This document shows, piece by piece, positions 24,101 through 38,000 of a stretch of 64,000 nucleotides of DNA. The notes beneath the pieces were generated by a model. It ran no database searches. It saw only the letters and a list, made by a program, of their open reading frames with translations, and was not told the origin of the DNA. Positions within the stretch are counted from its first letter, which is position 1. Each line of letters opens with the position of its first letter. Source of the stretch: Callipepla californica brunnescens (Eukaryota; Chordata; Aves; Galliformes; Odontophoridae); NCBI GenBank assembly GCA_023055505.1, contig JALIRH010000008.1, positions 1,364,001 through 1,428,000 on the forward strand, given 5' to 3'. The translations under genes and the position numbers were made by a program.

Positions 24101-25830
24101 AGATCCGTGTCTCCGTGTTACTTGTGCACGTGGGCACCTGCAGCCTCCCTGTGGCTTTGCTGTTCCTCCTGCAACGTGACAGCTCTCTGCAGCCACCAAG
24201 TGCTTCTTCCTGCTGCATGTTCTTCCCCTAGCGATCACATCGATTCTAACCTGAACAATCACGTCGGGATGGTTAACAGATTATCTGGACTTTGAAATAA
24301 AATACAGCAGAGATCATAGCTCCTCCCGCACATCAGACAGCACGTATAGGTAATGCAAACCTCTTCCTACACCAGCACTGTGATGGATGTCTCCTACAAA
24401 GAATTCCCAGCTTACTTATGGCTCCTAACTGCAGCAAAGCTACCATCTAAACCATTTCTGCTGCCTGGATCAATAAACCAATGAGCAACGGAGCTGAAGG
24501 TGTAATAACGTGTATTAGAGAAACAATAATATGCATTAGAGAAGGCCAAACTTTCCTTTTTCCCTAATTATTCACAAGAAAACGTGAAACTTAGAACTTG
24601 CAGCTTTATTTCTGACAGTCCAAGAGAACAACTGCTTTTCTAGAAAGGGCTCTGGCTGCTGCCAAACTGCCTCTTGCAACAAGGGCGACCCTTATCAGCA
24701 CACCTACCTTCACTGCGAAGAACTAACAGCCATCCACAAGCATTACAGAGCAGAGTAACGGGCACTACAAAGTCATTATGAAATGAAATTGGGAAGTGGG
24801 AACAAGCAAACATGGGCTGAGCTACTATTTCAGTAGTCCCAGACACACTTAAAAAAATGCCTCACACCAAGGAACCCCACATGAACCAGGAATCATCCCT
24901 TCAACCCAGAAGTGATCAGAACCACTGGAGAACAGTATTTCCCCTTTACACCCTCCCTGATTACAGCACACACTGGTTAGGGAGCAAGGATTTTCATCAG
25001 CTGCAATGACCTGACATAAAAAAACTGCTAAAAAAAAAAAAAAAAAAAAAGAGAGAGAGGAACCTATGCTCAAGCTTACACTTATCCACAACTATAGAAG
25101 CTCAGCAATTTGAGCAGCAAAAAACCTGTTGCTACAGGTGTTAGTGCTTAATCTCAAACCCAGCCACTTTTTCAGCAGTTTGATGCAATTATTAACACGG
25201 TACCTTCCTGTTCCACACGCTGCTTTTCTCAGCAATGTTGCTAGGTATGTTATTTTTGGATCCCTAGAATGAATAAAAGCAGCCCGTTAGTTCAAGCAGT
25301 CTGTATCCCTCCTCCCCCAGGATGGATATGCCTTCATCCTAACGCCATTTACATCCACCCATCCTCTAAAGAATTAGCAGACTGCCTATACTCTGCACCT
25401 ACATACCCTCTTCCTCCTGGAGAATAATCAAAACATTGATTTTAAAGCTCTTCTGTTCAAGACCTGTCATCTCAGGGGCAGCAGCAATGGACATCAAGTA
25501 AACGCTAAGGCATTACCAAATATTACAAGCTCTATTCACTCTGAACTCTTTTGATCCCCAGGAACCCCAATAACAGTACCGGCAAACCCCAGGAAATGCC
25601 CCCCAAAGGAAGGAGGCAGAGCTGCAGCGTCTTCACAGTTTCATCAGGCAAGGAAAACACTCTTCCTAGGCAACCCTCATTACCACGCTCAGTTAGCCAC
25701 AGAGAAATCCTACTGAGGATGCCCACCGTAACTGATTCACTTAGCTCTGATCAATCACAGGATTTAATTCATTTAAAGACAGAATGCTTTCTAAACAGTA
25801 CGCATCACCAGAAAGAAATCCCACAATAAG
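18161..25830. other. Gap between convergent ARHGEF4 and FAM168B
   Basis: No protein-coding gene can be named here. The stretch contains + strand AATAAA signals at 19448, 21168 and 23538, a poly(A) run at 25030-25050, and a splice-bounded open segment on the - strand at 22091-22277. Parts may be extended ARHGEF4 3'UTR, alternative FAM168B 3' sequence or a noncoding transcript. I saw no CR1 copy in it. Confidence 0.5.
23538..23543 (+). terminator. Candidate polyadenylation signal AATAAA
   Basis: AATAAA follows an AT-rich run (catatatatttgtgagttggg) and is followed by T/GT-rich sequence (actcctgtctgattctgtc), as at real vertebrate poly(A) sites. It could end a long ARHGEF4 3'UTR or a separate + strand transcript. 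Confidence 0.4.
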
Positions 25831-25845
25831 CAACACAAGTCAATC

Positions 25846-25851
25846 TTTATT
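25846..25851 (-). terminator. FAM168B: FAM168B distal polyadenylation signal (AATAAA)
   Basis: On the - strand this reads CAATAAAGATTG, after sequence that contains no other gene. It lies about 6.1 kb downstream of the FAM168B stop and agrees with the long 3'UTR known for mammalian FAM168B. The cleavage site would be about 15-25 bases further on. Confidence 0.55.
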
Positions 25852-26450
25852 GAAAACTGAAGTATTAATACATAACAATTCTTGTTACAATAAACGTGCT
25901 TTTAAGAATTTAAATCTGAGCTCATCTACTCATTGAATTGCATAAAAAATAAAAAAAGTATGAATTTTCACAATTGAACTGGCTCAGAATGGGATCTCCA
26001 CTCTTTGTGTTGATGTGATAGTTCAATGCAGGAGTGAGTGATGCCTTAAAACTTATCCTGGAAGACAACATTGACCTAAACTTTAAAAAAAAAAAAAAAA
26101 AAAAAGTACCAATACAACTGTTCGTAAGACAGTTTAAAAAGTCATAAAAAGGAAACCTGTGTCTATTTCATAACAAACATGAAGAACTATTACTGGGGCC
26201 TCTTGTACTTCCATTGCATGCACTCACTTTCCCAATTCTTTGACATGAGGGCAGCCAATAATAGCATCACAATTAAAAAAGAAACACACTAACAAATTCA
26301 TTCTACTTAAAACAAGTCTGTACAGCAGCCAGCTAAAAAAGCTTTCCCAGTTTGCCTGCTAAGTGCCCAAAAGTCACAACAGTTTAGAAAAGTCAGATTT
26401 GCTTTCTTGGTGTTGAAACTTCAGAGCCCATAAGTTGTTTAGAATTCTGT

Positions 26451-26505
26451 TGTTTTGTTTTTTTTTCTTTTTTTTTTCCTTCTTTTTTCTTTTTTTTTTT
26501 TCTTT
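26451..26505. repeat. Poly(T) tract with C interruptions
   Basis: About 55 bases are almost all T on the + strand, so the FAM168B mRNA would carry an A-rich run with G interruptions. It is a low-complexity tract and a likely site of sequencing or assembly error. Confidence 0.85.
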
Positions 26506-27961
26506 AAACACAAATGGACCCTTTCTACCTACCTGTGGAATTCAGATGTTGAAGTGTTATATTCTACATACAAAAGAAAAGGTTTCCTTGTCCCCAGATA
26601 AACGCTGCTCGTCTGCCCTCTCTTCCCCCTGCAAAACACACCGCACCTCATCCCAACACACACCCCCAAACAGAAAAGTCCTCACTACCAGAAAGAACCT
26701 GATGCTCTCTGAGGTCTGCACAATCCTAACTCCGCTGTAGTTGTTCGTTTTAATTGGCATTCTAACTCAACAAATCTGAGGGTTTCTGCAAGAAGCTTAG
26801 AGCTGATAAAATACAGAATCAGAAAGCTGATGCGTTACGTAAGAGCAATCCCATTAAGCTTAAATCTTCACTGTTTTCAGACAGGTGCTCACAAACGCTT
26901 CAGTGTGAGGATTAATGGGTTGCTTTTGACTCAGCAAACACGAAGGTTGGCCAGAGACACCTGCTGGAGAAAGCCCTACACGGACCGTACCAACTACCAA
27001 CTACCTACCAACTACTTAGCACATCACAATTCAACAACCACAGCCGTCCCCTTCCCACATGTTCCAGCTGAAGCATCACTACTGCTCATGTTCCTAACAC
27101 AGGAGATTGATTTCACGCACACGGTATTTACCAACCTCCAGTACGACTTTAAGCCTGGAGTTAAGTGGTGGCATCAGATATTCAAGCAAACACATGTTCT
27201 AAACCCAAGTGAATGGTGTGTAATACCACGCTTAAGCACTGGGGAGCAATTTCAAGCCAGTTCTGACCATTTCTTGCTCAATACCTTAAGTGACCTACCA
27301 CCTAAGTGACAGCAAAGCCAGAACACCTTGTGAAGAGCAGTCAATGCTGAGTATCCTGGTATGCAACTCTGCACCATGAAATATCTTCAGACAACACCAG
27401 GACACTGTGGTACTTACAGTTTGTTTCTTCCTCCCGTGGACGAAATGATATGAGCAAGGGCTAAAAGAAAGGACTTGGTTTTCCTCCCCATCTCCCACTG
27501 CATCTAAGCTTTTAACTTGCATAATACACTCAAACAGAAACTTTCATGAACAGCATTCCTGTACGCCTCCTAGAAACTTCAGACAGGAGATGGTAACAAG
27601 CATAGCAAGATCTAGTAGTAGGCTCTCTGTTCTCCTTCCAATTGCCTGGCTAATATCCACCACGCCACTGACTAGGGCTACATGCTGTTGGTGCCAATTA
27701 TTAGCTATTTATATTTTGCTGCTGCTACATTTAAAAGACATTTTCATCAGTTGTCACTGACATAGGGAATACTTCAGTCTTTAAAAAATTATTTTACCTA
27801 AATTGAACACTTGAAATTTGAATCGAACCAAAAAAAAAAAAAAAGAAAGAAAGAAAAAGAAAAATCTATTTTGGACTTCTCTCTGTTATTGCTGCAACAG
27901 TTATGTTCAGTTCCAGGTTTGAAGTAGTACTTTTTCTTAATCATATAAAGCTGCCATAAAA

Positions 27962-28009
27962 GTTTTTTCTTTTTTTTTTCTTTTTTTTTCTTTTTTTTTT
28001 TTTTTTTTA
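27962..28009. repeat. Poly(T) tract with C interruptions
   Basis: T-runs of 8-20 are separated by single C bases. The tract lies inside the inferred FAM168B 3'UTR and reads as A-rich sequence in the mRNA. A second A-rich stretch on the opposite strand lies nearby at 27830-27862. Confidence 0.85.
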
Positions 28010-31000
28010 AAGAGAAGCTTGATCTGAAATGTCTCTACTGCACGAGCTCCTTTCACTCCAAAGAGCTCTCGTGCAAACATACTGCACATTTATTTATAAA
28101 GGAATTCTAAGTAGGGAATGTTATATAAAAAGCAGGAGAGAATGTTTCCTAAGACCCTCGCTGTGTAAACGCCTTTTAATGGTGTACAACTTCCCCCGCC
28201 GCTGCTTTATATCCATGCTTTCTACTATTTGCAACAAAATACCATTAAGATAGTTATATACACACGCATACTCCCCTCCTGCCCCCTCCGCACTGTGCTT
28301 TTGGTTACTTCCCATATCAAACTGCTGGAGACATGCTCCACCCTCCCAGCAGATGATAACCGATCGAAACTGGAAGGTGTGGTACCTTATTTTTTTCTTT
28401 TAAAAGGAAAAAAAGAAAAAAAAAAAAGGTACAGTTTCCCCCTCGTGGATGAATCCCATAATGCAACTTAGAAAAAAAAAAAAAAAAGTGCTCAAGTAAG
28501 TGTGACTGCCTAGAAGTTACAGAACACTACAGGGACCAATTCCAGGATGGCATTTAGGAATCTGAATTTAGAGCAAAATACAGGATGTTATGCTCATTCC
28601 TCAGCTACTCGTCTAATGCAGTATTCACGGAATTTCACTCCTATGATTTTAGTTTATAGGTGATGAGACGGGAGCCAGCAAAGCTCTGAGCTCGTTCTGT
28701 TCTGTTCAGCCTCTCCTCAGTATAGCTCTGGTTCACACCTGAATTTCTTGTTAAAGTCAGGCTGATACAACCAAAACGTCACACTACTTGCAAACGGAAC
28801 GAATGGCCTGGATTCGTGCTCACTGTACTACACAGCACACCTGGCTCATCAAAGCTGCAAACCTACTACACGAAAGGAATCGGTGAACAGACCTGACCCA
28901 AGGCAGTACAGATCCTAATGGTTTGTCTGGGGGTAATTTTCTGCTCCATATGGAAACATGGAAATCCCTAAGCTGCAGTAAGTGCTCACGAGTAAGGTTT
29001 AAAGTACTTATTTCAACATCATTAATACTCAAGGCATTAAAACTAAAAGGGGCTGTCCTCTGACAGAGATTCCTGAAAAATAATCCTAAACTTTATCAAA
29101 CAAACAAAAAAAAAAGTAGTAAAAAAAAGAAAATAAAAAATACGTGGAGAGTGCTTACTGTAAAAAATAAAGTCACTGAAGGCTCCAACCCCAGTTCACA
29201 AGTGTCCCACCAGGGCAGAGTACTGGAACGGCAGCATTACATCAGCACTGATGCTACCCCAAAGTAGCTGCCAAATCTACAGAGGAGCAGAACACCCCAG
29301 AAAAACATTAATTAGTTAGAGAACTTTAAAAAAAAAAAAAATATATCACTTCTGAATGGAAATTAGACTACGAGAACAATACAGCCTGATATACCTCTGC
29401 GTAAACGCTTAAAAGGGAACAACATTTTGTAATCGTTTACTGTGTAATTTATTGCAGGCAGAATGAATATAAAAAAAAAGTTGCCTTTTTTTTTTTTTTT
29501 CCCCAGAATCATAAGTCAAGCAGGTTTCTGAAAAACCTTGATTTCATGTGCAACATTCAAATTTGAAAAGTTAAAATCCTCCTGGTAAGAATTTTGGTAT
29601 AGAAATGGGTTCTAAGGCTAGCCCTTTATCACCACTGCATTTGCTTTGAGGTACTGTTTTAAAAAATTGAAGTTGCAAGAAAGAATACCAGAAATGATTC
29701 ATTGCAATGAAATGCTGATCTGCAGTCAGTCTTATCTTACGTCTTTCCAAGTGCAATTTAGGAAGTAAAGAGAGGAAAATGCTACAAGAATACATCAAAA
29801 CGCTGTAACCGCCGAATGGCTCCAACTTCAATTACAAATATTTTCAGGAAAAAATAGAAACCAACCAAACTATGTGAAACCTCTATATTCTGGCAGCCCT
29901 ACTACAGCATATCCGTAGTCCATACTGCAAGTAGCTAACAAGAAAACTGGGTTAAAATGATTTGTTCCCCTTTAACATACTCATCAGGCACACCAGCTTT
30001 CCTCAGGATAGCAATGCAGCTGAACTCTCCGTCTGGCTTAGAAAGCCCTAATACTTCTTAAACATCAGGAAAGCACACTGGGTCAAGTGCACCTAAGTTT
30101 GCAACTGACTACAACGTTCTTCAGGAAAAACAACAGGGATCTCCTGAACAGAGATCTAAATGAAAGCGTTTTTCTATCAGCCTGTGTGGTAGTCTCACTC
30201 TGACACATCCTGCATCGTATGAAAGGTAGTACTGGATATGTATCTCCCCAGGGCATGCAACTCATTTCACAGGTCGCCTCCTATTACTCCTAAGGGCAAG
30301 TTTTGCCACGAGGAAGTTTGCTTTATTTACTCGCACACGCAGCATTACCTTCGGCCTTTCATTCTGATCCTTGAGAACAGCTCTATAACACTGAATCCAT
30401 GTAACAAAAATGTAAAGGTATGAAGTAAACTAATTGCGTGCGGGATTCCTACAGCTCTTCTGACTCATTTTCCAGTCACTCCAATTTAGAACTTGAATTT
30501 GAAAAGAATACATCACTTAAATTAAAAAAAAACAAAAAAAAAAAGTGCCCCTTTTAAACTGGCAATCCCATCAACCCAAAAAAGGTTGAAGCACTTATCT
30601 ACTGTATCTTACGGTAGTCTACAAAGAAACTCACTTTCATGATTCTACCTTTTAAGACCCTGCATACATTACAACAGTGCATTAGTGATACAAGTTGTAA
30701 AATACTTCTCGGTTCCTTTGGATTTGCATATGATGGTTTTTGCATCAGTCACTGCAGGTAGATTGAGCAAGCTTTGTTTTTGTGTTTTAACATGCATTCA
30801 ACTAGATATGGATCAGAATAAATTTATACTCCCTTTTTATCATTATAATCAGCTAAAAAATTGCAAGACAGTCCACAAAACAGGATTTGCTTTAAGACTA
30901 ACTGCTGGAGTTCCAAGATGTAAGATATGCAGCACTGGAAAATCTTCAGTGATCAGGAATTAGTAGTGTTTAGCCAAGTGTTGAAAGCATTCAGAAGAAG

Positions 31001-31965
31001 AGTCCTGGTTGGAGGCATGAGGGCTTCAGCACCAACTTTTAAACCTCAATTTCTTGATTGCATATCTCCCATCTTCAAACCTATGTTGGGGGGGAGGGGA
31101 AGGAAGATATTCAATTAAGCAAGATACTATTAGAGTGTGGTAAGAAATCCTACAACTGCATGCACCACAGTGATAATACAAACACATCAGACATTCAGGA
31201 GTACCATACTGTGCTACTCCAGCTCTTACCCACTGAAACCTAAAGGCCTATCTGTTAAAAATTCATTACACTGATTTTCTCCCATCATCTGTGCTCCAGC
31301 TTTCTACTGCCCTTAGTAGTTTTGCCTCAGAAGAGGGTGTAATCTTAATTAGGTTTATAATACCTATTTATATACAGCAATCTTCTGTTTAGATATAGTG
31401 AAATTCTCACTTCTTGCACTCATGTAATCTGACATTTTTGGATGAAACAGGCTTTCATGTGAAACATTCCAGACTGGCGTTCTGTTACGTAGTGTCAAAG
31501 CAAAACCAAACATGAATGTTGCGCTACTAACTCAGAGGGCAAATTCTGAGCTCCCAAAGTTAAAACAAAGTTAATAACATTACCATAAACTACACTGACA
31601 TAAAGGGAAAACTTCTAGTTCAGTTGTTTTTTTCCTCTTCAAATGGAGCAGTTGTTGACTTTACACTCAAAAAATAAATAAACAGCAGCAAAAGCAAAGA
31701 TCCCCAAACCATTAATCCGTGTCAGTTTGACACACACTGCACTCCTCCAAATCCCACTTTATAGTAAGATTTCAAAATCAAATTTCTTTCCTCAAACCCA
31801 CCATCTTATTTATGGCCCATATCAGAACACATCTTTCTCCAGTGACCATAAGAAGCATGAGCTTCCAGAATTTCTCCCAAATGAACCTTTATTTACTTAA
31901 TAAATAACAACAATAACGAACTGCTTTCAGTCTTAATCAACAACTTACACTGACTGCCAGGATGA

Positions 31966-32078
31966 TCACCACTGTGGGGGCACATAACTATAGGTTGGTG
32001 TTCCTGGAGCCCGATATGTGGGCATAGTAACTGGATGAGGGGCTACTGGAGTTGGGGAATGAGTTGTCAACAAAGTTC
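31966..32078 (-). CDS. FAM168B: FAM168B last coding exon and stop
   Basis: The exon is 113 nt, entered at phase 1 after acceptor cttcttcctag. It encodes [18 protein letters not shown] through [14 protein letters not shown], then TGA at 31968-31966. The [10 protein letters not shown] terminus is diagnostic of FAM168B. Confidence 0.97.
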
Positions 32079-35000
32079 CTAGGAAGAAGAAAATATATGT
32101 GTATTTAAAAGTACACAAATTCTAGTACAGAAAAACACACAGGAGAAATTAAAAATCTTACAGCTTGCTCATATTCTAATTTCAAATCACCAGCATCATT
32201 CTGCACTCCAGACCTAATCTTCCTTCAAACACTGAAGCGACAGTATCATTTTGATGCTTAGTCCAATGCAAAGATGCTCCTCACTTACAGACAGCTTTAG
32301 CAGACGCCTTGCAACCTAAGCAGATTATTCACTGAAATGCTTTTCCCCACAGCCAGCATTACATGCCAGAAGAATATTTGATGGTAGAGATAACTCGACT
32401 GACAAATCAGAATAAATTACTTCTTGTTTGCATTAGCACAGTTACAGCTTTTTACAGACAAAGGGGGATACAGAAACAGGCTGAGATAACAGGATCTTAA
32501 CAGCCTTACTCTGCAGTGCTTTGTAATAATAAAAAAATGCCTGGCAGAAGCTTGTCCACACACAAAACTGAAAAAACTCTACTTAGTTCAGTTTGTGAAA
32601 TGTCACTTCCCTAGATCTGAGATTCCCCCAGATTAAATGATCAATTTGATGAGACAGAAAACAATCTGGAAACAAGCTCGTGGCACTTGTGTTTTAAATT
32701 ACCAAACTGAGAATCATTTGAGAGAATGTGGACATTTCTTAGTGAGTTACACTGAGTAACAGCAGAGCACTATATCTCTCAGAAAAGGCTCACATATGAG
32801 CCTATGTAACAGGTAAACAACATTATCCCTAAAACACTGTAACTCAAGGACTGTGGAGTTAGGGAGTAAGAATTCCTAACAAGTGCCTGTGACAGAAAGG
32901 GCCCCCGTGCAGTGCAAACACTGAATGTTGTATCTCAACGCACAGAGGAGGACAGGCAGAAAGCACTGTTTGGCTCAGCCTTTAGAGGTCACTGTCTCCA
33001 TCTACGTACAGAGAAAGGTTTGCAGAAGAGGAATTCAGAGCTTTCACATTGACTTGAAGCAAAGGACCCAAGAACGTGTGAAATTCCATATACAGCGAGA
33101 TGGTAATTTTGCGTAATACCAGTATCAGAAATGATAATGCTAATATCCTCATCACTACAAATAACTAAAATACCACTGGACAAGTAATCAGACCTAGGCT
33201 GGAGCCAGTGTGAAGACATGGCCCAGGATGACCTACAGAAGACCCTTCTAATAGCAGTAAGTTTATGATTCTGTGTAGAATGTCTCTGGCATCGCATTTT
33301 TACAACACAGTAATGTTTTCCGTCAAATAAAGCAGAACTTCATCTGGAAGATGTAAGGATTAGAAGCCCACATACCTGCTGACATTGCCATAGTAGTCCC
33401 AGCCACCATCCCCATGGTGACACCATTTCCTCTTGGTGGTGGAATAGGAGCAGGGTACATGGTTGCTGGCATGCCGTTAGGCTGCACAACTGTGGTGTGG
33501 TGAATTACGTGGGGTGGTGCTGCATATAAAGGCTGTGTGTAGTAAGTGCCTTGCTGTTGAGAAAAAGCAAGTTCAGCCATTACTGGGTACGTTTGGGGGG
33601 AAATAAACATATATTTTCTTTCACTAGCAAATTTGATAACATTTAGCCCTTCGTTTTAAGGCATTTAGTGCAACATTCAATAGCAGAGGCAAATGGAGCC
33701 CTCCCACGCTGGATGCACCTTCAGCAATAAGGTCTCCGCTTCACATCATTTCATACATTACCACAAGAAACAACTTCTTCTTTCATAACTTCTTATTTAA
33801 TGGCTTTTGGTTAAAGAATCCAAGGATTCTGACAATCCAAATACAGTAAGCAGTCTGAATAAACCCTGCTACACGCTCATTAACTCCCTTCAACTAACAC
33901 ATGTGAGCCACACAAAATTTCCTCTATAGAGGCACCTACTTTTCCCCCCCAAACACTTTGTCTTCATTCTGTCCTTTCCAGCAGTTCTCAACAGTTTGCC
34001 TTTTAAAACGGTCTCAACAACTTCCAGGAGTTTTTAAACCAACTTCGTAACTCCCTAAAACACATCAAACTTCCTATAAAAGATTAGTGCAAGCTTATGA
34101 CCATTTTCGACAAAATGTTTCAGCTTCTAGCATTCATTTTTAAAGCTACTGAAATCAGTCTGCCTTCAAACACTGAACATTTTATCAGTGAGCAGAGAGC
34201 GATCACCACGTAAGATGGAACGTAGAAGTGCATATACACATAACACCATAACCTACTGCATGATGAATTCTCACTGTTAGCAACTAATTATTCTCTTCAA
34301 TCCCATGAAGTTATGAAATGCAAGCAGATACTGCAATGTAAACAAAACGCTCTCCAAACAGATAAGAGCTTTTTGGTTTTGATCACCTACCTGTGCATAT
34401 GGATTCTGCTGTGGATAGGCACTTCGAACTGGATACACAGCAGTCTGATAGGGATTCGGTGATGAAGAGTACGGTGGGACTGCACCACTAGTGGGTGAAC
34501 AGGACACTTTGTAAGGAGTGCCTGGTGTATAACCTGGAAACAAAGGTAAATCTGCATTAAAAATATGAAAAAAGTGTCAGTACACTGCTTTGCAAAGTCA
34601 CAAGCAGTAACTTTCTTAATTGCGGATTTCCTTTATCTTCTTGCGAGTACTCCGTAGCCTAGCTTCAATATCCATGCACAAGTTAAGTATTTAAGATATA
34701 TACATCTATATGTCTTACTGGTAACATACGTACATAACACTTGACTGTCTCAACTAAGAATGGAAAGTTACTGTATTGTCGCATCAACTTGCTTTTCTGC
34801 TCACTGGGTTTTAGATGGAAAGTGGGTTTGGATTTCAGCAGCAGTATCATTAAACATTTAGATTCAGTGTATTAGACAATATTCTCGCACAGGATTTGGG
34901 ACACGTTAATATCAGACCAGCCCTCAACACTCCCAGTACCACAGTGACAGAATATGACGGGTAGCTACTTTCTCCAGAATAAGAAACAGCACAAGGAAAA

Positions 35001-38000
35001 CAATTTCTAAGGTCAGAACCTTTCTAAGAGCTCAAAATGGGTTTTCAGAGAACAGAGATAAAAATCTGCCACCTCCACTTCAACTGAAGTTTACTCATAT
35101 TTGCTTGTTGTCATTTTCTGAACTAGCTAAGGCAAGTATGAAAGACTCTACCTTTAAAATATCAACACTGTGGTTCACTGCAACTGCAAACTAGACATCA
35201 AAGGCACCTGAGTATCTTTAAACTTCCTTTTAGTATACTCCAGATGTAGACATACCCTTAATAATCACTCAAGAATTATTTTTATGCATTACAGTAAGAT
35301 AACACACCATCATTTTCATTCTTATTACAAAGACCCCACAGTTGGTCACTGTTGTACATATCCTTGCAAAAATGGAGCTGCTCCTGACAAGCAGCAACTG
35401 CTGGCTCAGGCTCTACCTGAAGTCTCAGAATTCTTCCACTATTCCTGCAGCCCTCAGAGGCACAGTCCCATGACTTCATGAAAAATACAAAAGACCTATG
35501 AAAATCACTGCTGCCACAGTACGTGGCACACTATGACCCCTAAATTATACTATCACTTAATGGCCAGAGTGGGAATACAAACATTAGTTGAAGCACCCAG
35601 CAGTAATGACAAGGGTAGTAAAAAACAGCCTTGACCCACTCCAAGAAAGTGTCTGCACACTGACGAAATCTCAGGTCTCACATGGGCCACAGTGTAGGTG
35701 CAATTGTAAGCCCCAACAGCTTCTCCTTACTCTTAGCTCTTGGTCCTGTTAACTACTGAATTTCAGAATTTCGACACACCTATTGCACATACCTGTTTGG
35801 AAGGTAGGATTTGCTCCAGGATACATGTTAGGGGAATAGGCAGGAGCAGCCGCTGCATAGCCCATTGGGAAGCCAGCTGGAAGAAAGAGTACGTCCAAGT
35901 TATTTTCTAGATCAACTGCAAAGCCCAACCAAACTTTATTCTTCCTATACACCTTTTAATTGAGATGAGCTAGCAGATGCCTTCTGATTGCACTTTCTCA
36001 GTGCGCTCTTATCTCAGACCACCTGAAGCTGAATGTTAGCTGAAGGGGACAGCTCAGGAGTCACAAAGGACATTCTCTTCAGCAAACCTTAATGTTGGCC
36101 ATGCCATTCTTAAGTTACTTAGAGCAGAGATCTGTACAACCACTGCAATTTCTCTAAGTTTTATGATGAAAATGTTCACCTGGTGAAAAATTTCTATTTC
36201 ACAGTCATAACAAAATCCCTATAAGTCAGAACAACTCTGAGTTTCCAGAAAGACATCACAAGCAGAAAGCATAAAGCAGCCTCAGGCTGTTCTTGATACA
36301 GACGCACTACACTCAGGTGTGACAGAAGCACATCAGCACTGTGCTATGATACTCAACAGAAACAGTAAGTGATCCAACTCAGTCAACAGCAAAATGTAGG
36401 GAATTGCTTCTGCGCCAGAACTCATGAACCACTAGGGCTAAATTATTGTTATATGTTGGCCTCTAATATGTGGAAATAAAACCCAGCATGCAACAGATAT
36501 CTGAAAGATATAACGTTTACTAGATTTTAATTAAATGATTTCATGTAGAGGTTTCAAATTCTACGGATAAAAAGCAATGGCTATGCACATGATCACTGTC
36601 AGTTTCAAAATGTTTCTCACATTTGTAGTATTTCTGCTTTCTCAAAAACACTGGAGTCCTTAGAGTTACTCTTTGCAACAAAAGCTGTCCTTACCTTGAA
36701 ACTAAGCACCCTTAGTTTTGCAAAGCACTTTGCAAATGTATCGAGTTACATCCAGCTGGCATTACTGTTAGCCTGATCCATACCAATCACTTCAGAGAAG
36801 CATTAGGCTTAAAATCAAAGATAACTTTTCAGTGTAAACAGCTGTTAAGATTTCAAACTCCCTAGATCCTAGTGAAGGCCCTCCATACAGCTCTACCCCT
36901 GACTTCAAATCTGCAATGTTATTTCTTCCGTAACTTTTCAGTTCTCCATTCTTTACCCCACAAAGAGCCCTGAAGCAGAGAGGGGCAGTTACAGCAAGCA
37001 GCAGCTTTTTACTTCTAGACACAACTTTTAATCCACATGAGAACATTTGGATATTGATTCCTTGCTACTGTAAACCAATCCAACAACTTCAAGCAGAGGT
37101 AGTGCAATACAAGTAGCTATTAAATATGCAACAGCTTTACAAACACAGAGCCTTCAAGTAAGACATTCCTCCTAGCTGTAAGCTCATTGCTATCTATTAC
37201 CATGCAATCCACGTAAATTCAGTGATCCTGGAAGGAGAATCTGTAGTTTACGTATTAGTAGAGGCAAGGGAAAAAGACTTAGTCATGCAATTATTTTGAA
37301 GAAAAAAAAACTAACATCATAGAATCATAGAATGGTTTGGGTTGAAAGGGACCTTTAAGATCATCTAGTTCTAACACTCCCAGACTACTTTTCATTTTAC
37401 AAGATGTTTTGTGTTTATCCCATGGTCTTTAAGTGAGAATGAGACAGCTCAGTGAGCTCTTATCAGTGTCATGGGCAGAACTAACCGAGTCAGGAGTCAG
37501 ACTTCTGGAAAGTGACTACCTTCTGCAGGCAAAAATGTTAAGCTATCAACTTGAAATACAGCAACTCAGGCACATTTATACCAGCTTTCCTTAAATTCCA
37601 TGTATTTCAGTTACGGCAATGCAAAGACTGGTACATCTATCCATATATGTACAGACAGTATTATCTATAACTTTCATCTTTTATTCTGTCGTTCTTACGA
37701 ACAGGTCTGCAATGGTCCATTTTCCTAAGTAAATGGAAGTAGTACTACTTAGTCTTATCTAAGTAATGACTGAAAAGCAATGTGTGAACAGTTCCAAGTA
37801 CAAGAGAAACCGCAGTGAACACAAATCCGTTCAGACAAAGGTGATAAAAATACCATTTAGTATTAGTATACTGCTGTATCAATAGATGTACCCAGTAGGG
37901 CAAGGGGGGGGAATCCCCCTCTTCTCTGCCCTTACAAGGCCCTACCTGCAGTTCTATAACCAGGCCCGGGGCCCCTAGCACAAGAAAGGAGGTGAGCTGC

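Larger units (their letters stand above)
25830..31965 (-). other. FAM168B: FAM168B 3'UTR (long, inferred)
   Basis: The stretch from the TGA at 31966-31968 to the AATAAA at 25846 has no credible coding exon. It is AT-rich, with many poly(A) and poly(T) tracts, few CpGs and no CR1 copies. Repeat-poor DNA of this length after a brain gene's stop codon is typical of a long regulatory 3'UTR. Alternative, shorter 3' ends are possible. Confidence 0.6.

Noticed and set aside
26830..27309. 159-codon frame on the + strand
   Set aside because: It lies antisense in the inferred FAM168B 3'UTR, with no recognisable domain, no flanking splice sites or promoter and no family resemblance.
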